Assembly: GCA_964448395.1 (NCBI GenBank)
Contig: CAYUWM010000011.1
Coordinates: forward strand, 1 to 36,141
Source of the DNA: CAYUWM01 sp964448395
GTDB lineage: Bacteria > Chloroflexota > Dehalococcoidia > E44-bin15
Direction: 5' to 3'
DNA length: 36,141 nt
The number at the start of each line of letters is the position of its first letter. Within the stretch, counting starts at the first letter, position 1. Below are positions 15,669 to 23,993 of this stretch, one piece after another. Below the pieces are notes generated by a model. The model was not told where the DNA came from, made no database searches, and worked only from the letters and a program-made list of their open reading frames with translations. A program made the translations under genes and the position numbers.

Positions 15669-17330
15669 ATGGAGCGAAAAGATGACAGCTTCCGCGTAAC
15701 CACCAGCGATGATTTGGAGGTCTCTGCATATCTGGAGATCGCCAAGCAGAAGGCTGGCGAACGGCCCGTTGCGGAGGAAGCCCTGGAGGCGGAACGGGAG
15801 GCGGTAGTGGTGCTCGATTTCGGTTCCCAGTATAACCTGCTGATCGCCAGAAGGGTCAGGGAGTGCCAGGTTTACAGCGAGGTTTTACCCTATGACGCCC
15901 CGTGGGAGAGAATAGCCCAGCTAAATCCCAGGGGTATCATATTTTCGGGAGGCCCCGCCGGTATTTACGAACCGGGAGCCCCACTAGCGCCGCCATATAT
16001 TTATGAGAGCCATCTGCCCATACTCGGCATCTGCTATGGTATGCAGGTGCTGATCCACCAGTTCGGTGGCAAGGTAACCCCCGGTAAAAAGAGGGAGTAC
16101 GGTCATGCCGTCTTGCACCAGTCGGCCGCGGGATCGCCGATCTTCGATGGCCTGCCGCCTACTATGACGGTATGGATGAGCCACGGCGACGAGGTGCTGG
16201 AGGTACCGCCCGGCTTCACCCCGCTGGGTTATACCGAGAACTCCCCGTTCGCCGCGATGGGCAGTGAAGAAGGCATTATAGGGCTGCAGTTTCATCCCGA
16301 AGTGGCGCATACACCTAACGGCAAAGAGATCCTGCGCAACTTTCTATACAAGGTTTGCGGTTGCAGCGGCAACTGGACCCCGGGAAGCTTCATTGAGGAG
16401 AGTGTCGACAGGATTAAGAAGCAGGTGGGCGATGGTCGCGTCATTTGCGCCTTATCCGGCGGGGTTGACTCTGCTGTGGTGGCGGCGCTGGTGCACCGCG
16501 CCATCGGCGATCAGCTGACGTGTATTTTCGTCAACAACGGTTTGCTGCGCCGGGAAGAGGCGCAGCGCACCATCGATACCTTCCAGAAACACCTGAAAAT
16601 GAACATCGTTCATATCGATGCCACCGACAGGTTCCTCGATCGTTTAAAGGGTGTAACCGACCCCGAGAGGAAGCGGATACTGGTGGGTGAGGAGTTCATC
16701 CGGGTGTTCGAGGAGGAGGCGGCTAAGCTGGGCAAGGTGGATTTCCTGGCGCAGGGCACCCTGTACCCTGATGTGATCGAGAGCATATCGCCCCACAGCA
16801 CCGCTGCGGCTAAGATCAAGACGCACCACAATGTGGGTGGCCTGCCGGCAAAGATGACCCTCTCCCTCATCGAGCCTCTGCGCTATCTGTTCAAGGATGA
16901 GGTCAGGAATGTGGGAAACGCTCTGGGTATGCCGGAGGAAATGGTGTGGCGCCAGCCGTTCCCCGGCCCCGGTCTGTCCATCAGGATCATCGGTGAGGTG
17001 ACGCGGGAGAAGCTGGAGATCCTCAGGTCTGCCGACTGGGTAGTGATGAGCGAGATAAAGAAGGCTAACCTGTACGGTGAGCTGTGGCAGAGCTTCGCTG
17101 TGCTGACCGACACCCGCAGCGTGGGCGTCATGGGCGATTACCGCACCTACGGTTACCTTATCGCTATCCGCGCGGTGACATCGGACGATGCCATGACCGC
17201 CGACTGGGCCCGCCTGCCCTATGATCTGCTGGCGCATATATCCAACCGCATCGTCAATGAGGTCCCGGAGGTAAACCGGGTAGTCTACGATATATCCTCG
17301 AAGCCCCCGTCAACCATAGAATGGGAATAA
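15669..17330 (+). CDS. guaA: GMP synthase (glutamine-hydrolysing)
   Basis: It converts XMP to GMP. The class I glutamine amidotransferase domain starts at VVVLDFGSQYNLLIARRVRE and has the nucleophile cysteine in LGICYGMQVL and QFHPEVAHT. The PP-loop ATP pyrophosphatase follows with LSGGVDSAVVAALVH. The C-terminal dimerization domain has PFPGPGLSIRIIGEVT and ends in the usual STIEWE. The start is uncertain. From ATG 15669 the protein is 553 residues with a 46-residue acidic N-terminal extension not usual for GuaA. GTG 15807, behind GGGAGG, gives the standard 507 residues. An ATG at 15636 also exists but overlaps the divergent promoter. It heads the plus-strand purine cluster. Confidence 0.95.
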   Translation: MERKDDSFRVTTSDDLEVSAYLEIAKQKAGERPVAEEALEAEREAVVVLDFGSQYNLLIARRVRECQVYSEVLPYDAPWERIAQLNPRGIIFSGGPAGIYEPGAPLAPPYIYESHLPILGICYGMQVLIHQFGGKVTPGKKREYGHAVLHQSAAGSPIFDGLPPTMTVWMSHGDEVLEVPPGFTPLGYTENSPFAAMGSEEGIIGLQFHPEVAHTPNGKEILRNFLYKVCGCSGNWTPGSFIEESVDRIKKQVGDGRVICALSGGVDSAVVAALVHRAIGDQLTCIFVNNGLLRREEAQRTIDTFQKHLKMNIVHIDATDRFLDRLKGVTDPERKRILVGEEFIRVFEEEAAKLGKVDFLAQGTLYPDVIESISPHSTAAAKIKTHHNVGGLPAKMTLSLIEPLRYLFKDEVRNVGNALGMPEEMVWRQPFPGPGLSIRIIGEVTREKLEILRSADWVVMSEIKKANLYGELWQSFAVLTDTRSVGVMGDYRTYGYLIAIRAVTSDDAMTADWARLPYDLLAHISNRIVNEVPEVNRVVYDISSKPPSTIEWE

Positions 17331-17346
17331 ATTAAGGAGGCGACAG

Positions 17347-17601
17347 ATGTCCTACGAGTCCGATTACGAAGATGAGGGTTCCCCCGAGCTTGACCTCGAG
17401 TTGCTGCGCGAAGACCTCGTCGGGGAACTTCAAGCGATCAACCAGTACCAGGATCATATCGACACCATAGATGATGAAGAGGCGCGGAAGGTCTTGGAGC
17501 ATATCCGCGACGACGAGAAAGAGCACGTCGCCGAGCTGACCAAGATAATCCAGAAGATCGATCCTCTCCAGGCCGAGATGTTCAAAAAAGAGGGCTTGTA
17601 A
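17347..17601 (+). CDS. EncFtn-type ferritin-like protein
   Basis: An 84-residue two-helix protein of the encapsulated-ferritin (EncFtn) family, whose members form diiron sites between subunits and oxidise iron. The hallmark residues E27 (in GELQAINQY), E57 and H60 (in RDDEKEHVAEL) keep the spacing of the family's E32/E62/H65 ligands, and the family's DP follows the second helix. After that only about a dozen residues remain, with no obvious encapsulin-targeting tail, and no encapsulin gene is in the window. It has an excellent ribosome site (AAGGAGG, 7 bases before ATG) and lies between guaA and purD. Rubrerythrin-like function is an alternative, but the size and spacing favour EncFtn. Confidence 0.8.
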   Translation: MSYESDYEDEGSPELDLELLREDLVGELQAINQYQDHIDTIDDEEARKVLEHIRDDEKEHVAELTKIIQKIDPLQAEMFKKEGL

Positions 17602-17611
17602 GGGGAGATAC

Positions 17612-18880
17612 GTGCTCAAGGTTCTGGTCGTCGGCGGCGGCGCCAGGGAGCATACCCTGGTGTGGAAGCTCAGCCAGAGCCCGTCCGCCGCAGAGATATT
17701 TGCAGCCCCCGGCAATGCGGGTACCGGCCTTATTGCCAGGAACATCGATATCAAGCCTACCGATGTAGACACCTTAGCCCATTTCGCTGAGGAGCGGAAG
17801 ATTGACCTCACCGTTGTCGGCCCGGAGGCTCCCCTTGCCAATGGGATCGTTGACCTGTTCCAGAGTCGCGGAATCCCTGTCTTCGGTCCAATGAAGGGCG
17901 CGGCGCAGATAGAGTCGAGCAAGGTATTCTCCAAGGAGCTGATGCAGAAATACGGCATCCCCACCGCTCGCAGCCAGACGTTCACCTCCTTTGAGAAAGC
18001 CAAAGATTATGTCAAGGCGCAGCCCTCCCCTATCGTTATCAAGGCTGACGGCCTGGCGGCGGGCAAGGGGGCAATCGTCGCCGGCTCGACTGATGAGGCC
18101 ATTGAAGCCTTATCGGAAGTGATGGAGCAACGGGTGTTCGGCGGCGCCGGGGATCGGGTGCTGGTCGAGGAGTGCCTCACCGGCAGGGAGGTCAGCCTGC
18201 TGGCGCTGACCGACGGCAAGGAAGTCGTCCCCATGATGCCCGCCTGTGACTACAAGCGGGTCGGGGATGGAGATGAGGGACCCAACACCGGCGGCATGGG
18301 CAGCTACTGCCCGCCGGGTTTCTTCGGCGAGGACATGATCGAGAAGGTCAAGAGCAGCATCCTCGAGCCGACGGTGCGGGCGCTGGCGGAGGAAGGAAGG
18401 CCGTACAAGGGCGTCCTGTATGCCGGGCTGATGATCACGGACGATGGCCCCAAGGTAATTGAGTTCAACGCCCGCTTTGGCGACCCCGAGACGCAGGTTA
18501 TAATCCCGCTGCTCAAGAGTGATTTATTGGAGCTCATGATGGCGGTAGCCGAGGAACGGCTGGACAAGGTCGACGTCGTTTGGAGCGATGGAGCCTGCGT
18601 GGGAGTGGTTCTGGCGTCTGGCGGCTATCCGGGGAAATACGAGACGGGTCTGCCCATCGCCGGACTGGACGCGGTCGACGGGGATATCGTCGTTTTCCAC
18701 GCTGGAACTAAGGCTAGCGGCGGTGACATCCTTACCGACGGCGGGCGGGTGCTCACCGTGGTCGGCACCGGCAAAACTATCGCCGATGCCAGGGACCGGG
18801 TGTATGACAACATCCCCCGCATAAACTTCGAGGGCTGTCACTACCGGAAGGACATCGGGCTGAGAGAGGTCGCCCGGTGA
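17612..18880 (+). CDS. purD: Phosphoribosylamine-glycine ligase
   Basis: This ATP-grasp enzyme makes glycinamide ribonucleotide, the second step of purine synthesis. The 422-residue protein shows VLVVGGGAREHTLVWKL (4-20), VGPEAPLANGIVD, the IESSKVFSKELMQKYGIPTA segment, IKADGLAAGKGAIVA, DYKRVGDGDEGPNTGGMGSYCP and EFNARFGDPETQVI, all characteristic of PurD. It starts with GTG 17612 behind AGGGGAG, 10 bases after the ferritin-like gene. Its stop overlaps the next start (GTGA), so the geranylgeranyl reductase is coupled to it. Confidence 0.97.
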   Translation: MLKVLVVGGGAREHTLVWKLSQSPSAAEIFAAPGNAGTGLIARNIDIKPTDVDTLAHFAEERKIDLTVVGPEAPLANGIVDLFQSRGIPVFGPMKGAAQIESSKVFSKELMQKYGIPTARSQTFTSFEKAKDYVKAQPSPIVIKADGLAAGKGAIVAGSTDEAIEALSEVMEQRVFGGAGDRVLVEECLTGREVSLLALTDGKEVVPMMPACDYKRVGDGDEGPNTGGMGSYCPPGFFGEDMIEKVKSSILEPTVRALAEEGRPYKGVLYAGLMITDDGPKVIEFNARFGDPETQVIIPLLKSDLLELMMAVAEERLDKVDVVWSDGACVGVVLASGGYPGKYETGLPIAGLDAVDGDIVVFHAGTKASGGDILTDGGRVLTVVGTGKTIADARDRVYDNIPRINFEGCHYRKDIGLREVAR

Positions 18881-19962
18881 ACTCCTGCGATGTGATAGTC
18901 GTAGGAGCAGGCCCTGCCGGCGCCACGCTCGGTCGTGAACTGGCTCGCAGGGGGCTGTCAGTGCTCATACTGGAGAAGGAGAAGCTGCCCCGGGACAAGA
19001 CCTGTGCCGGTGGGATCACCCGCCGGACTGCTGGCCTGCTCGATTTCGATATAGGTACGGTCGCTGAGCGGACGACCTACGGAGCCAGGATGACCTACAG
19101 GCTGAGCGGCGAGTGCATTAAGCGACACCGGGGACCATTCGTCTACATGGTGACACGCAGCGAATTCGACCATATGCTCGTCCAGAAGGCGCAAGATGCG
19201 GGTGCGACGGTGATCGAAGGGGTGGAGGTCGAAGAGGTAGAGGCGGACGGTCGGTCGGCAAAGGTCGCTACGACTGGGGGCGACTTCAAGGCCAGGATCG
19301 TCGTCGGGGCCGATGGCGCCAACGGCGTGGTGGCCAAAAACGCAGGCCTGATGCGGGGCGCCAGGCTCGACCTCGCCCTCCAGGTCGAGGTCAGCGCCGG
19401 CGCGGACGAAATGGCCAAATGGGACTCGCTGATCGGGATCGACCAGGGGCAGTTGCCCGGCGGATATGGATGGATTTTTCCCAAGAAAGACCACCTCTCG
19501 GTCGGCGTCGGGGGGGACGCCCGTCTCTCCAAGAAGCTCAAGCCCTACCTTGAAAAGCTGCTGCACCATGTGGGCATCGATGAAGCCGGGGATATTCAGG
19601 GCGGGCTGCTGCCCATTCGCGGTAAGGGGATGCCGATCCAGAGGGGCAACGTCCTGCTTCTCGGCGACGCCGCGGGGCTGGTCAATCCTATCACCCGGGA
19701 GGGTATATACTATGCCATAAGGAGCGCCCGCCTTGCGGCGACCGTTATCGCCGATGCGCTACAGTCCGAGAGCATCGATCTGACGGGGTACCAGCGGGCG
19801 GTAGACGCCCAGTTGATGCCGAGCCTGCAGATGGGCGGCGCGCTGAGGCAGATGTTCACCCAGTCGCCCCGTTTCTGCTTCACGGCGGTGAGGAGGAGCG
19901 ACCTGATATGGAGAAATGTTTGCTGGGCTATGATGGGGACCAAGCCGGTGGTTGAATCTTAG
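18877..19962 (+). CDS. Geranylgeranyl reductase family FAD-dependent oxidoreductase
   Basis: A 361-residue flavoprotein of the geranylgeranyl reductase/digeranylgeranylglycerophospholipid reductase family, which saturates isoprenoid double bonds in lipids, quinones or chlorophyll side chains. The FAD Rossmann motif VVGAGPAGATLGRELARRG is at 8-26, CAGGITRR (43-50) matches the family's conserved cysteine loop, VGADGANGVVAK is the second FAD motif, and LLGDAAGLVNPITREGIYYAIRSA the third. The substrate is not determined by sequence; menaquinone or membrane-lipid prenyl chains are likely in a non-phototroph. It starts at GTG 18877, overlapping the purD stop, and is followed 15 bases later by purE. 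Its place in a purine run is unusual. Confidence 0.9.
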   Translation: MNSCDVIVVGAGPAGATLGRELARRGLSVLILEKEKLPRDKTCAGGITRRTAGLLDFDIGTVAERTTYGARMTYRLSGECIKRHRGPFVYMVTRSEFDHMLVQKAQDAGATVIEGVEVEEVEADGRSAKVATTGGDFKARIVVGADGANGVVAKNAGLMRGARLDLALQVEVSAGADEMAKWDSLIGIDQGQLPGGYGWIFPKKDHLSVGVGGDARLSKKLKPYLEKLLHHVGIDEAGDIQGGLLPIRGKGMPIQRGNVLLLGDAAGLVNPITREGIYYAIRSARLAATVIADALQSESIDLTGYQRAVDAQLMPSLQMGGALRQMFTQSPRFCFTAVRRSDLIWRNVCWAMMGTKPVVES

Positions 19963-19977
19963 TACAGGAGAATCGAT

Positions 19978-20433
19978 ATGGCTTTAATCGGAATAGTGAT
20001 GGGGAGCAAGTCGGACGAGAAGCTGATGCGGCCGGCGCTGGATACGCTGGAGCAGATGGGCATCGAGTACGAGGTGTCGGTCATCTCGGCGCACCGCAAC
20101 CCGGAGGAGACGAGGGAATTCGGCTTGAATGCCGAGAAGCGGGGGGTCGAGGTGATTATCGCCGGCGCGGGGAAGGCGGCGCACCTGCCCGGAGTGCTGG
20201 CGAGCTGGACCGCATTGCCGGTCATCGGGGTGCCGCTGAGCTCGGGCGCGCTGATGGGGGTGGAGTCGCTGTACTCCATGGCCGAGATGCCGCCGGGGGT
20301 GCCGGTGGCCTGCGTCGCCATCGACGGGGCGAAGAACGCCGCCCTGCTGGCCGCGTCGATACTGGCGCTCAAGGACAGGAAGGTCAAGAAGGCGTACCAG
20401 GAATTCCGCCGCAAGCAGTCGGAGGGTGTGTAA
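19978..20433 (+). CDS. purE: N5-carboxyaminoimidazole ribonucleotide mutase
   Basis: PurE moves the carboxyl group from N5-CAIR to give CAIR in purine synthesis. The 151-residue length and motifs GIVMGSKSDEKLM (5-17), VSVISAHRNPEETREF (35-50), VIIAGAGKAAHLPGVLAS (60-77), PVIGVPLSSGALMGVESLYSMAEMP and the VAIDGAKNAALLA region are those of class I PurE. The start ATG has AGGAGA upstream. No purK is seen in the window. It is followed by a 156-base gap before purB. Confidence 0.97.
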   Translation: MALIGIVMGSKSDEKLMRPALDTLEQMGIEYEVSVISAHRNPEETREFGLNAEKRGVEVIIAGAGKAAHLPGVLASWTALPVIGVPLSSGALMGVESLYSMAEMPPGVPVACVAIDGAKNAALLAASILALKDRKVKKAYQEFRRKQSEGV

Positions 20434-20589
20434 CAACCGACAGATAGGAAGTGCGGGAAGACACGAAAGTGAACGCAGACGGGATAGCGGGCGCAAGTGC
20501 GGCGCTCGACGGGAGAAAACATCTAATAAATAACACCTAATCCTTTAGAGAAGCATAGAATTAAGAAACACGCATGTGGGGGTGAAAAG
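20434..20589 (+). other. Non-coding gap between purE and purB
   Basis: The 156 bases have no ORF with a ribosome site and no recognisable riboswitch or terminator with a T run. The second half is AT-rich and contains TAGAAT near 20556, a possible weak -10 without a -35. GGGGGTG immediately precedes the purB start and is the ribosome site. Confidence 0.5.
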
Positions 20590-21882
20590 ATGATTAAGAG
20601 GTATACGAGGGCACGTATGGGGAGGGTGTGGACCGACAGGTCCAAGTTCGAGAAGTGGCTGCAGATAGAGATCGCGGTCTGCGAGGCGTGGGCCGAACTT
20701 GGAGTCGTTCCTAAGGAGGATATACCCAAGCTGAAGAAGGCGCGGTTCAACATGAAGCGTTTCGACGAGATACTGAAACGGACGCACCACGACGTCACCG
20801 CCTTCCTGGGATCGGTGGCGGAGAGCTTGGGTGAGGAGAGCAGGTTCATCCACCTCGGTCTGACCTCCTCCGACATCATGGACACCGCCCTCAGCCTGCA
20901 GATGGTGGAGGCCAGCGACATTTTATTGAGGGACGTCCGCGATAGCATCAAGATCTTGAAACGTCAGGCGGTGACCCACAAGCGCACCATCATGATGGGC
21001 AGGACCCACGGCGTGCACGCCGAGCCTACCACCTTCGGGCTGAAGATGGCGATATGGGTGGAGGAGATGAAGCGCCACCAGCACCGCCTGGAGGAGGCGC
21101 GGGAGGCGATAGCGGTGGGCAAGATATCGGGCGCGGTGGGCACGTATGCCACCGTTACGCCCCAAATCGAGCAGATCGCCTGCAAAAACCTGGGTTTGAA
21201 GCCGGCGCCGATATCCAGCCAGGTGGTGCAGCGCGACCGCCACGCCCAGTTCGTGACCACGCTGGCGCTTATCGCCAGCTCGCTGGAGAAGTTCGCCACC
21301 GAGATACGCGGCCTGCAGAAGACCGAGTGCCTCGAAGTGGAAGAGCCGTTCGAGGAGGGGCAGACTGGCTCGTCGGCGATGCCGCACAAGCGCAACCCGG
21401 AGCTGTGCGAGCGCATCTGCGGCTTGTCTCGCCTGATACGCGGGCACGCCGTCACCGCGATGGAGAACGTGGCGCTGTGGCACGAGCGCGACATCAGCCA
21501 CTCCTCCAACGAGCGCATCACCCTGCCTGACGCCTGCATCGTGCTGAACTACATGTTCCACCTGTTCAAGTACGTCATGGGCGACCTGCGGGTGTACCCC
21601 GAGAACATGGAGAAGAACCTGGACGTGACCAAGGGGCTGGTGTTCTCACAGAAGGTGATGATAGCGCTCATCGACAAGGGGCTGACCCGGCAGGAGGCGT
21701 ACGGCATAGTGCAGCGCAACGCGATGAAGTCGTGGAAGGAGCGGGTGAGCTTTCTCGATTTGCTGAACAAGGACCCGGAATTGACCAAGCACCTGTCTAA
21801 GAAGGAGCTGGAGGAGATATTCGACTACAACTTCTTCCTGCGCCACGTGGACGAGATATTCAAACGCCTGAAGCTGGGGTGA
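20590..21882 (+). CDS. purB: Adenylosuccinate lyase
   Basis: PurB removes fumarate from SAICAR and from adenylosuccinate. The 430-residue protein has KRTHHDVTAFLGSVAE (63-78, catalytic His region), HLGLTSSDIMDTALSLQ (88-104), GRTHGVHAEPTTFGLK (137-152) and the fumarase/aspartase signature GSSAMPHKRNPE (260-271) with the catalytic serine. This is the shorter bacterial (B. subtilis-like) form. It is preceded by GGGGGTG, and its stop overlaps the GTG of the following nuclease gene (GTGA). Confidence 0.97.
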   Translation: MIKRYTRARMGRVWTDRSKFEKWLQIEIAVCEAWAELGVVPKEDIPKLKKARFNMKRFDEILKRTHHDVTAFLGSVAESLGEESRFIHLGLTSSDIMDTALSLQMVEASDILLRDVRDSIKILKRQAVTHKRTIMMGRTHGVHAEPTTFGLKMAIWVEEMKRHQHRLEEAREAIAVGKISGAVGTYATVTPQIEQIACKNLGLKPAPISSQVVQRDRHAQFVTTLALIASSLEKFATEIRGLQKTECLEVEEPFEEGQTGSSAMPHKRNPELCERICGLSRLIRGHAVTAMENVALWHERDISHSSNERITLPDACIVLNYMFHLFKYVMGDLRVYPENMEKNLDVTKGLVFSQKVMIALIDKGLTRQEAYGIVQRNAMKSWKERVSFLDLLNKDPELTKHLSKKELEEIFDYNFFLRHVDEIFKRLKLG

Positions 21883-22424
21883 GAGGAATGAAAGCCGCAA
21901 GGCTCGTTCTGCTGTTGGCCGTTGGTATATTACTGTCGATTGCTCTAGCCTGCGGCGGTGCCGGGCCGGCAGCGGAGCCGACGCCCACGCCCGCCATTAC
22001 GGCGATTCACCAGGGCAATGTCACTTTCACTAAAGCTCTCTGCACCCGCGTGATAGACGGCGATACCATCGAGGTGTTTATCAACGGCACGGAGCACACG
22101 GTGCGGTACATCGGCATCGACACGCCGGAGCTGGATGACGAGCGCCCCGAGTACCGCGCGCTGGCGGATGAGGCTAAGCAGGCCAATATAAAGCTCGTCG
22201 AGGGCAAGAACATCAGCCTGCAGAGGGATGTGTCGGAGACGGACCAGTACGGCAGGCTGCTGCGCTACGTGTTCGACGGAACTACGTTCGTTAACCTGGT
22301 GCTGGTCGCCGACGGGTACGCGTGGGCTGTGAGCTACCCTCCGGACACGATGTACGATTCGCTCTTTCAGGAGTTGCAAACAGCGGCGCAAGGGGATAAA
22401 CTGGGCGTATGGAAGCTCCCGTAA
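21879..22424 (+). CDS. Staphylococcal-nuclease-like (thermonuclease) lipoprotein
   Basis: A 181-residue exported nuclease. Residues 5-24 are a hydrophobic signal ending in IALAC, so C25 is probably lipidated, although the lipobox is not ideal (Ala at -3). A short Pro/Thr-rich linker follows (PTPTPA), then the SNase fold. It retains RVIDGDTIEVF, R76 and E84 in VRYIGIDTPE, and R126 in DQYGRLLRY, equivalent to R35, E43 and R87 of the staphylococcal enzyme. It therefore looks catalytically intact and would act on DNA or RNA outside the membrane. The start is GTG 21879 (overlapping the purB stop) or ATG 21888. Confidence 0.93.
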   Translation: MRGMKAARLVLLLAVGILLSIALACGGAGPAAEPTPTPAITAIHQGNVTFTKALCTRVIDGDTIEVFINGTEHTVRYIGIDTPELDDERPEYRALADEAKQANIKLVEGKNISLQRDVSETDQYGRLLRYVFDGTTFVNLVLVADGYAWAVSYPPDTMYDSLFQELQTAAQGDKLGVWKLP

Positions 22425-22445
22425 CGGGAGGGAGCGAGGTACGAA

Positions 22446-23042
22446 ATGGCCCGCAAGCTTAAAGAAGCGTTCGGCGAGGAGCAGTGGTTCTCGGAAGTGA
22501 CCTCTGACATCGACCACAAATACATGTCCATCGAGCAGCGCCTGGTTCAGACGTTCCGCTACGTGCAGTTGCATACCGACAACTGCGATACCTTTTCCTA
22601 TGAATTCAATCACATCCTGCGGGACAGCGGTAACGCACTTACCTCCGCGCTGGACAAGATGATCAGGAGGTCGAGGCACCCCAACAAGGTGGACCTGGAC
22701 TTCGACGATTTCCGCAATTTCCTCAGCTCGAACATCCCCTACCTTTACCGCCGCTCGGTTACGCCGCTGCCGGCGTCCAATCTGCTGATGCTCCCCTTCC
22801 GCGCCCTGTCCAAATCGGGGGCGGTTCCCGGCTGGTGGAACAGCTACGACCGCATCAGGCACAGCGAGACGCATAACCATAAAGAGGGGAACCTGAGGAA
22901 TGCGGTGAACGCCGTCGCGGCACTGGCCATCATCCGCGACGATATGGGCGTCCTCGCCTCCGGTTTCCTGTTCGACAACGTTGGGGTGGAGCACCCGCGG
23001 GACGCGATAGAGCTGGACAGGTTGCTGTTCCCCGAGTTCTAG
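22446..23042 (+). CDS. HEPN-like protein with Rx4H motif, unknown function
   Basis: A soluble 198-residue helical protein that I cannot assign to a named family. Its C-terminal half reads GWWNSYDRIRHSETHNHKEGNLRNAVNAVAALAII (129-163). R138-HSET-H143 fits the Rx4-6H signature of HEPN-domain ribonucleases, followed by the helix those domains usually carry. No nucleotidyltransferase or antitoxin-like gene lies beside it. The start ATG 22446 has GAGG 6 bases upstream. It lies between the thermonuclease and purC, in the same direction. HEPN membership is inferred from one motif and predicted helices; RNase activity is unproven. Confidence 0.6.
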   Translation: MARKLKEAFGEEQWFSEVTSDIDHKYMSIEQRLVQTFRYVQLHTDNCDTFSYEFNHILRDSGNALTSALDKMIRRSRHPNKVDLDFDDFRNFLSSNIPYLYRRSVTPLPASNLLMLPFRALSKSGAVPGWWNSYDRIRHSETHNHKEGNLRNAVNAVAALAIIRDDMGVLASGFLFDNVGVEHPRDAIELDRLLFPEF

Positions 23043-23099
23043 TCGGCGGTTGGCCATCGTCGGCGGGATTACATTTATTCGTCTAGACTGGAGGATTTA

Positions 23100-23993
23100 A
23101 TGGAGCTTCTGCTTGAAACCAACATGCCGGACCTGTTACACAAGGGGAAGGTGCGCGATACCTATGACCTGGGCGACAGCCTGCTGATGATCGCCACCGA
23201 CCGCATCTCCGCCTTCGACTCGGTGCTGCCCTGCGGCATCCCGGATAAGGGGGCGGTGCTGAACCAGCTCTCCGCTTTCTGGTTCGAGAAGACGGCGCAT
23301 ATCGTTTCTAACCACATGATAAGGATGGTGGATGATGTGGAATGGCTGAACCAGACCTACGGCAGGTCGTTCCCCGAATCGGTCGCCGGGCGATCCATGG
23401 TGGTGAGGAAGGCGGAGCGCATCGACATCGAGTGCGTGGTGCGCGGGTACATCTCGGGCTCGGCATGGGCCGAGTACCAAGAGAAGGGCACCGCCTGCGG
23501 GGCCAACCTCCCCGAGGGTCTGGTGGAGAGCGAGGAGCTGCCGCAGCCGATATTCACCCCGACGACCAAGGCGGAATCGGGTCACGATGAGCCGATAACC
23601 ATGAAGGAGATGAAGAACCTCATCGGCGAGCCGCGGGCGGCGGAGCTGATGGAGAAGAGCATGGCGCTGTACCGCTACGCCCGCGATTACGCGCTGGAGC
23701 GCGGCATCATCATCGCCGATACCAAGATGGAGTTCGGGGTGGTCGACGGGCGGGTGATATTGATCGATGAGTTGCTGACCCCCGACTCCAGCCGCTTCTG
23801 GGACGCTGCACTGTACCATGCGGGGGAATCCCAGTCCAGCTTCGATAAGCAGCCGGTGCGGGACTGGCTGGTGCAGGCCGGGTGGAACAAGGAGCCGCCG
23901 GCGCCGATGCTGCCCGAGGAGGTCATCGCGAAGACCACCGCCCGCTACCGCGAGGCGTTCCGCAGGCTTACCGGCAGGGAACTCGTGGGATGA
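23100..23993 (+). CDS. purC: Phosphoribosylaminoimidazole-succinocarboxamide (SAICAR) synthase
   Basis: PurC joins aspartate to CAIR using ATP. The 297-residue protein is of the longer, yeast-like type. Motifs are LLHKGKVRDTYDLGD (12-26), IATDRISAFDSVLPCGIPDKGAVLNQLSAFWF, VVRGYISGSAWAEYQ (113-127), FTPTTKAESGHDEPI, IADTKMEFGVVDG and LIDELLTPDSSRFW. The start ATG 23100 has TGGAGG six bases upstream. Its TGA shares ATGA with the following cupin gene. Confidence 0.97.
   Translation: MELLLETNMPDLLHKGKVRDTYDLGDSLLMIATDRISAFDSVLPCGIPDKGAVLNQLSAFWFEKTAHIVSNHMIRMVDDVEWLNQTYGRSFPESVAGRSMVVRKAERIDIECVVRGYISGSAWAEYQEKGTACGANLPEGLVESEELPQPIFTPTTKAESGHDEPITMKEMKNLIGEPRAAELMEKSMALYRYARDYALERGIIIADTKMEFGVVDGRVILIDELLTPDSSRFWDAALYHAGESQSSFDKQPVRDWLVQAGWNKEPPAPMLPEEVIAKTTARYREAFRRLTGRELVG

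Noticed and set aside
20448..20500. Repeated AAGTGCGG in the purE-purB gap
   Set aside because: Two short copies only; not distinguishable from chance.
21879..23042. Thermonuclease and HEPN-like genes as a toxin-antitoxin or defence pair
   Set aside because: The nuclease is an exported lipoprotein, so it is unlikely to act with a cytoplasmic HEPN protein; no antitoxin, sensor or mobile features nearby.
23882..23989. Upstream extension of the cupin gene
   Set aside because: Inside the purC end in another frame, no cupin similarity; ATGA overlap start preferred.
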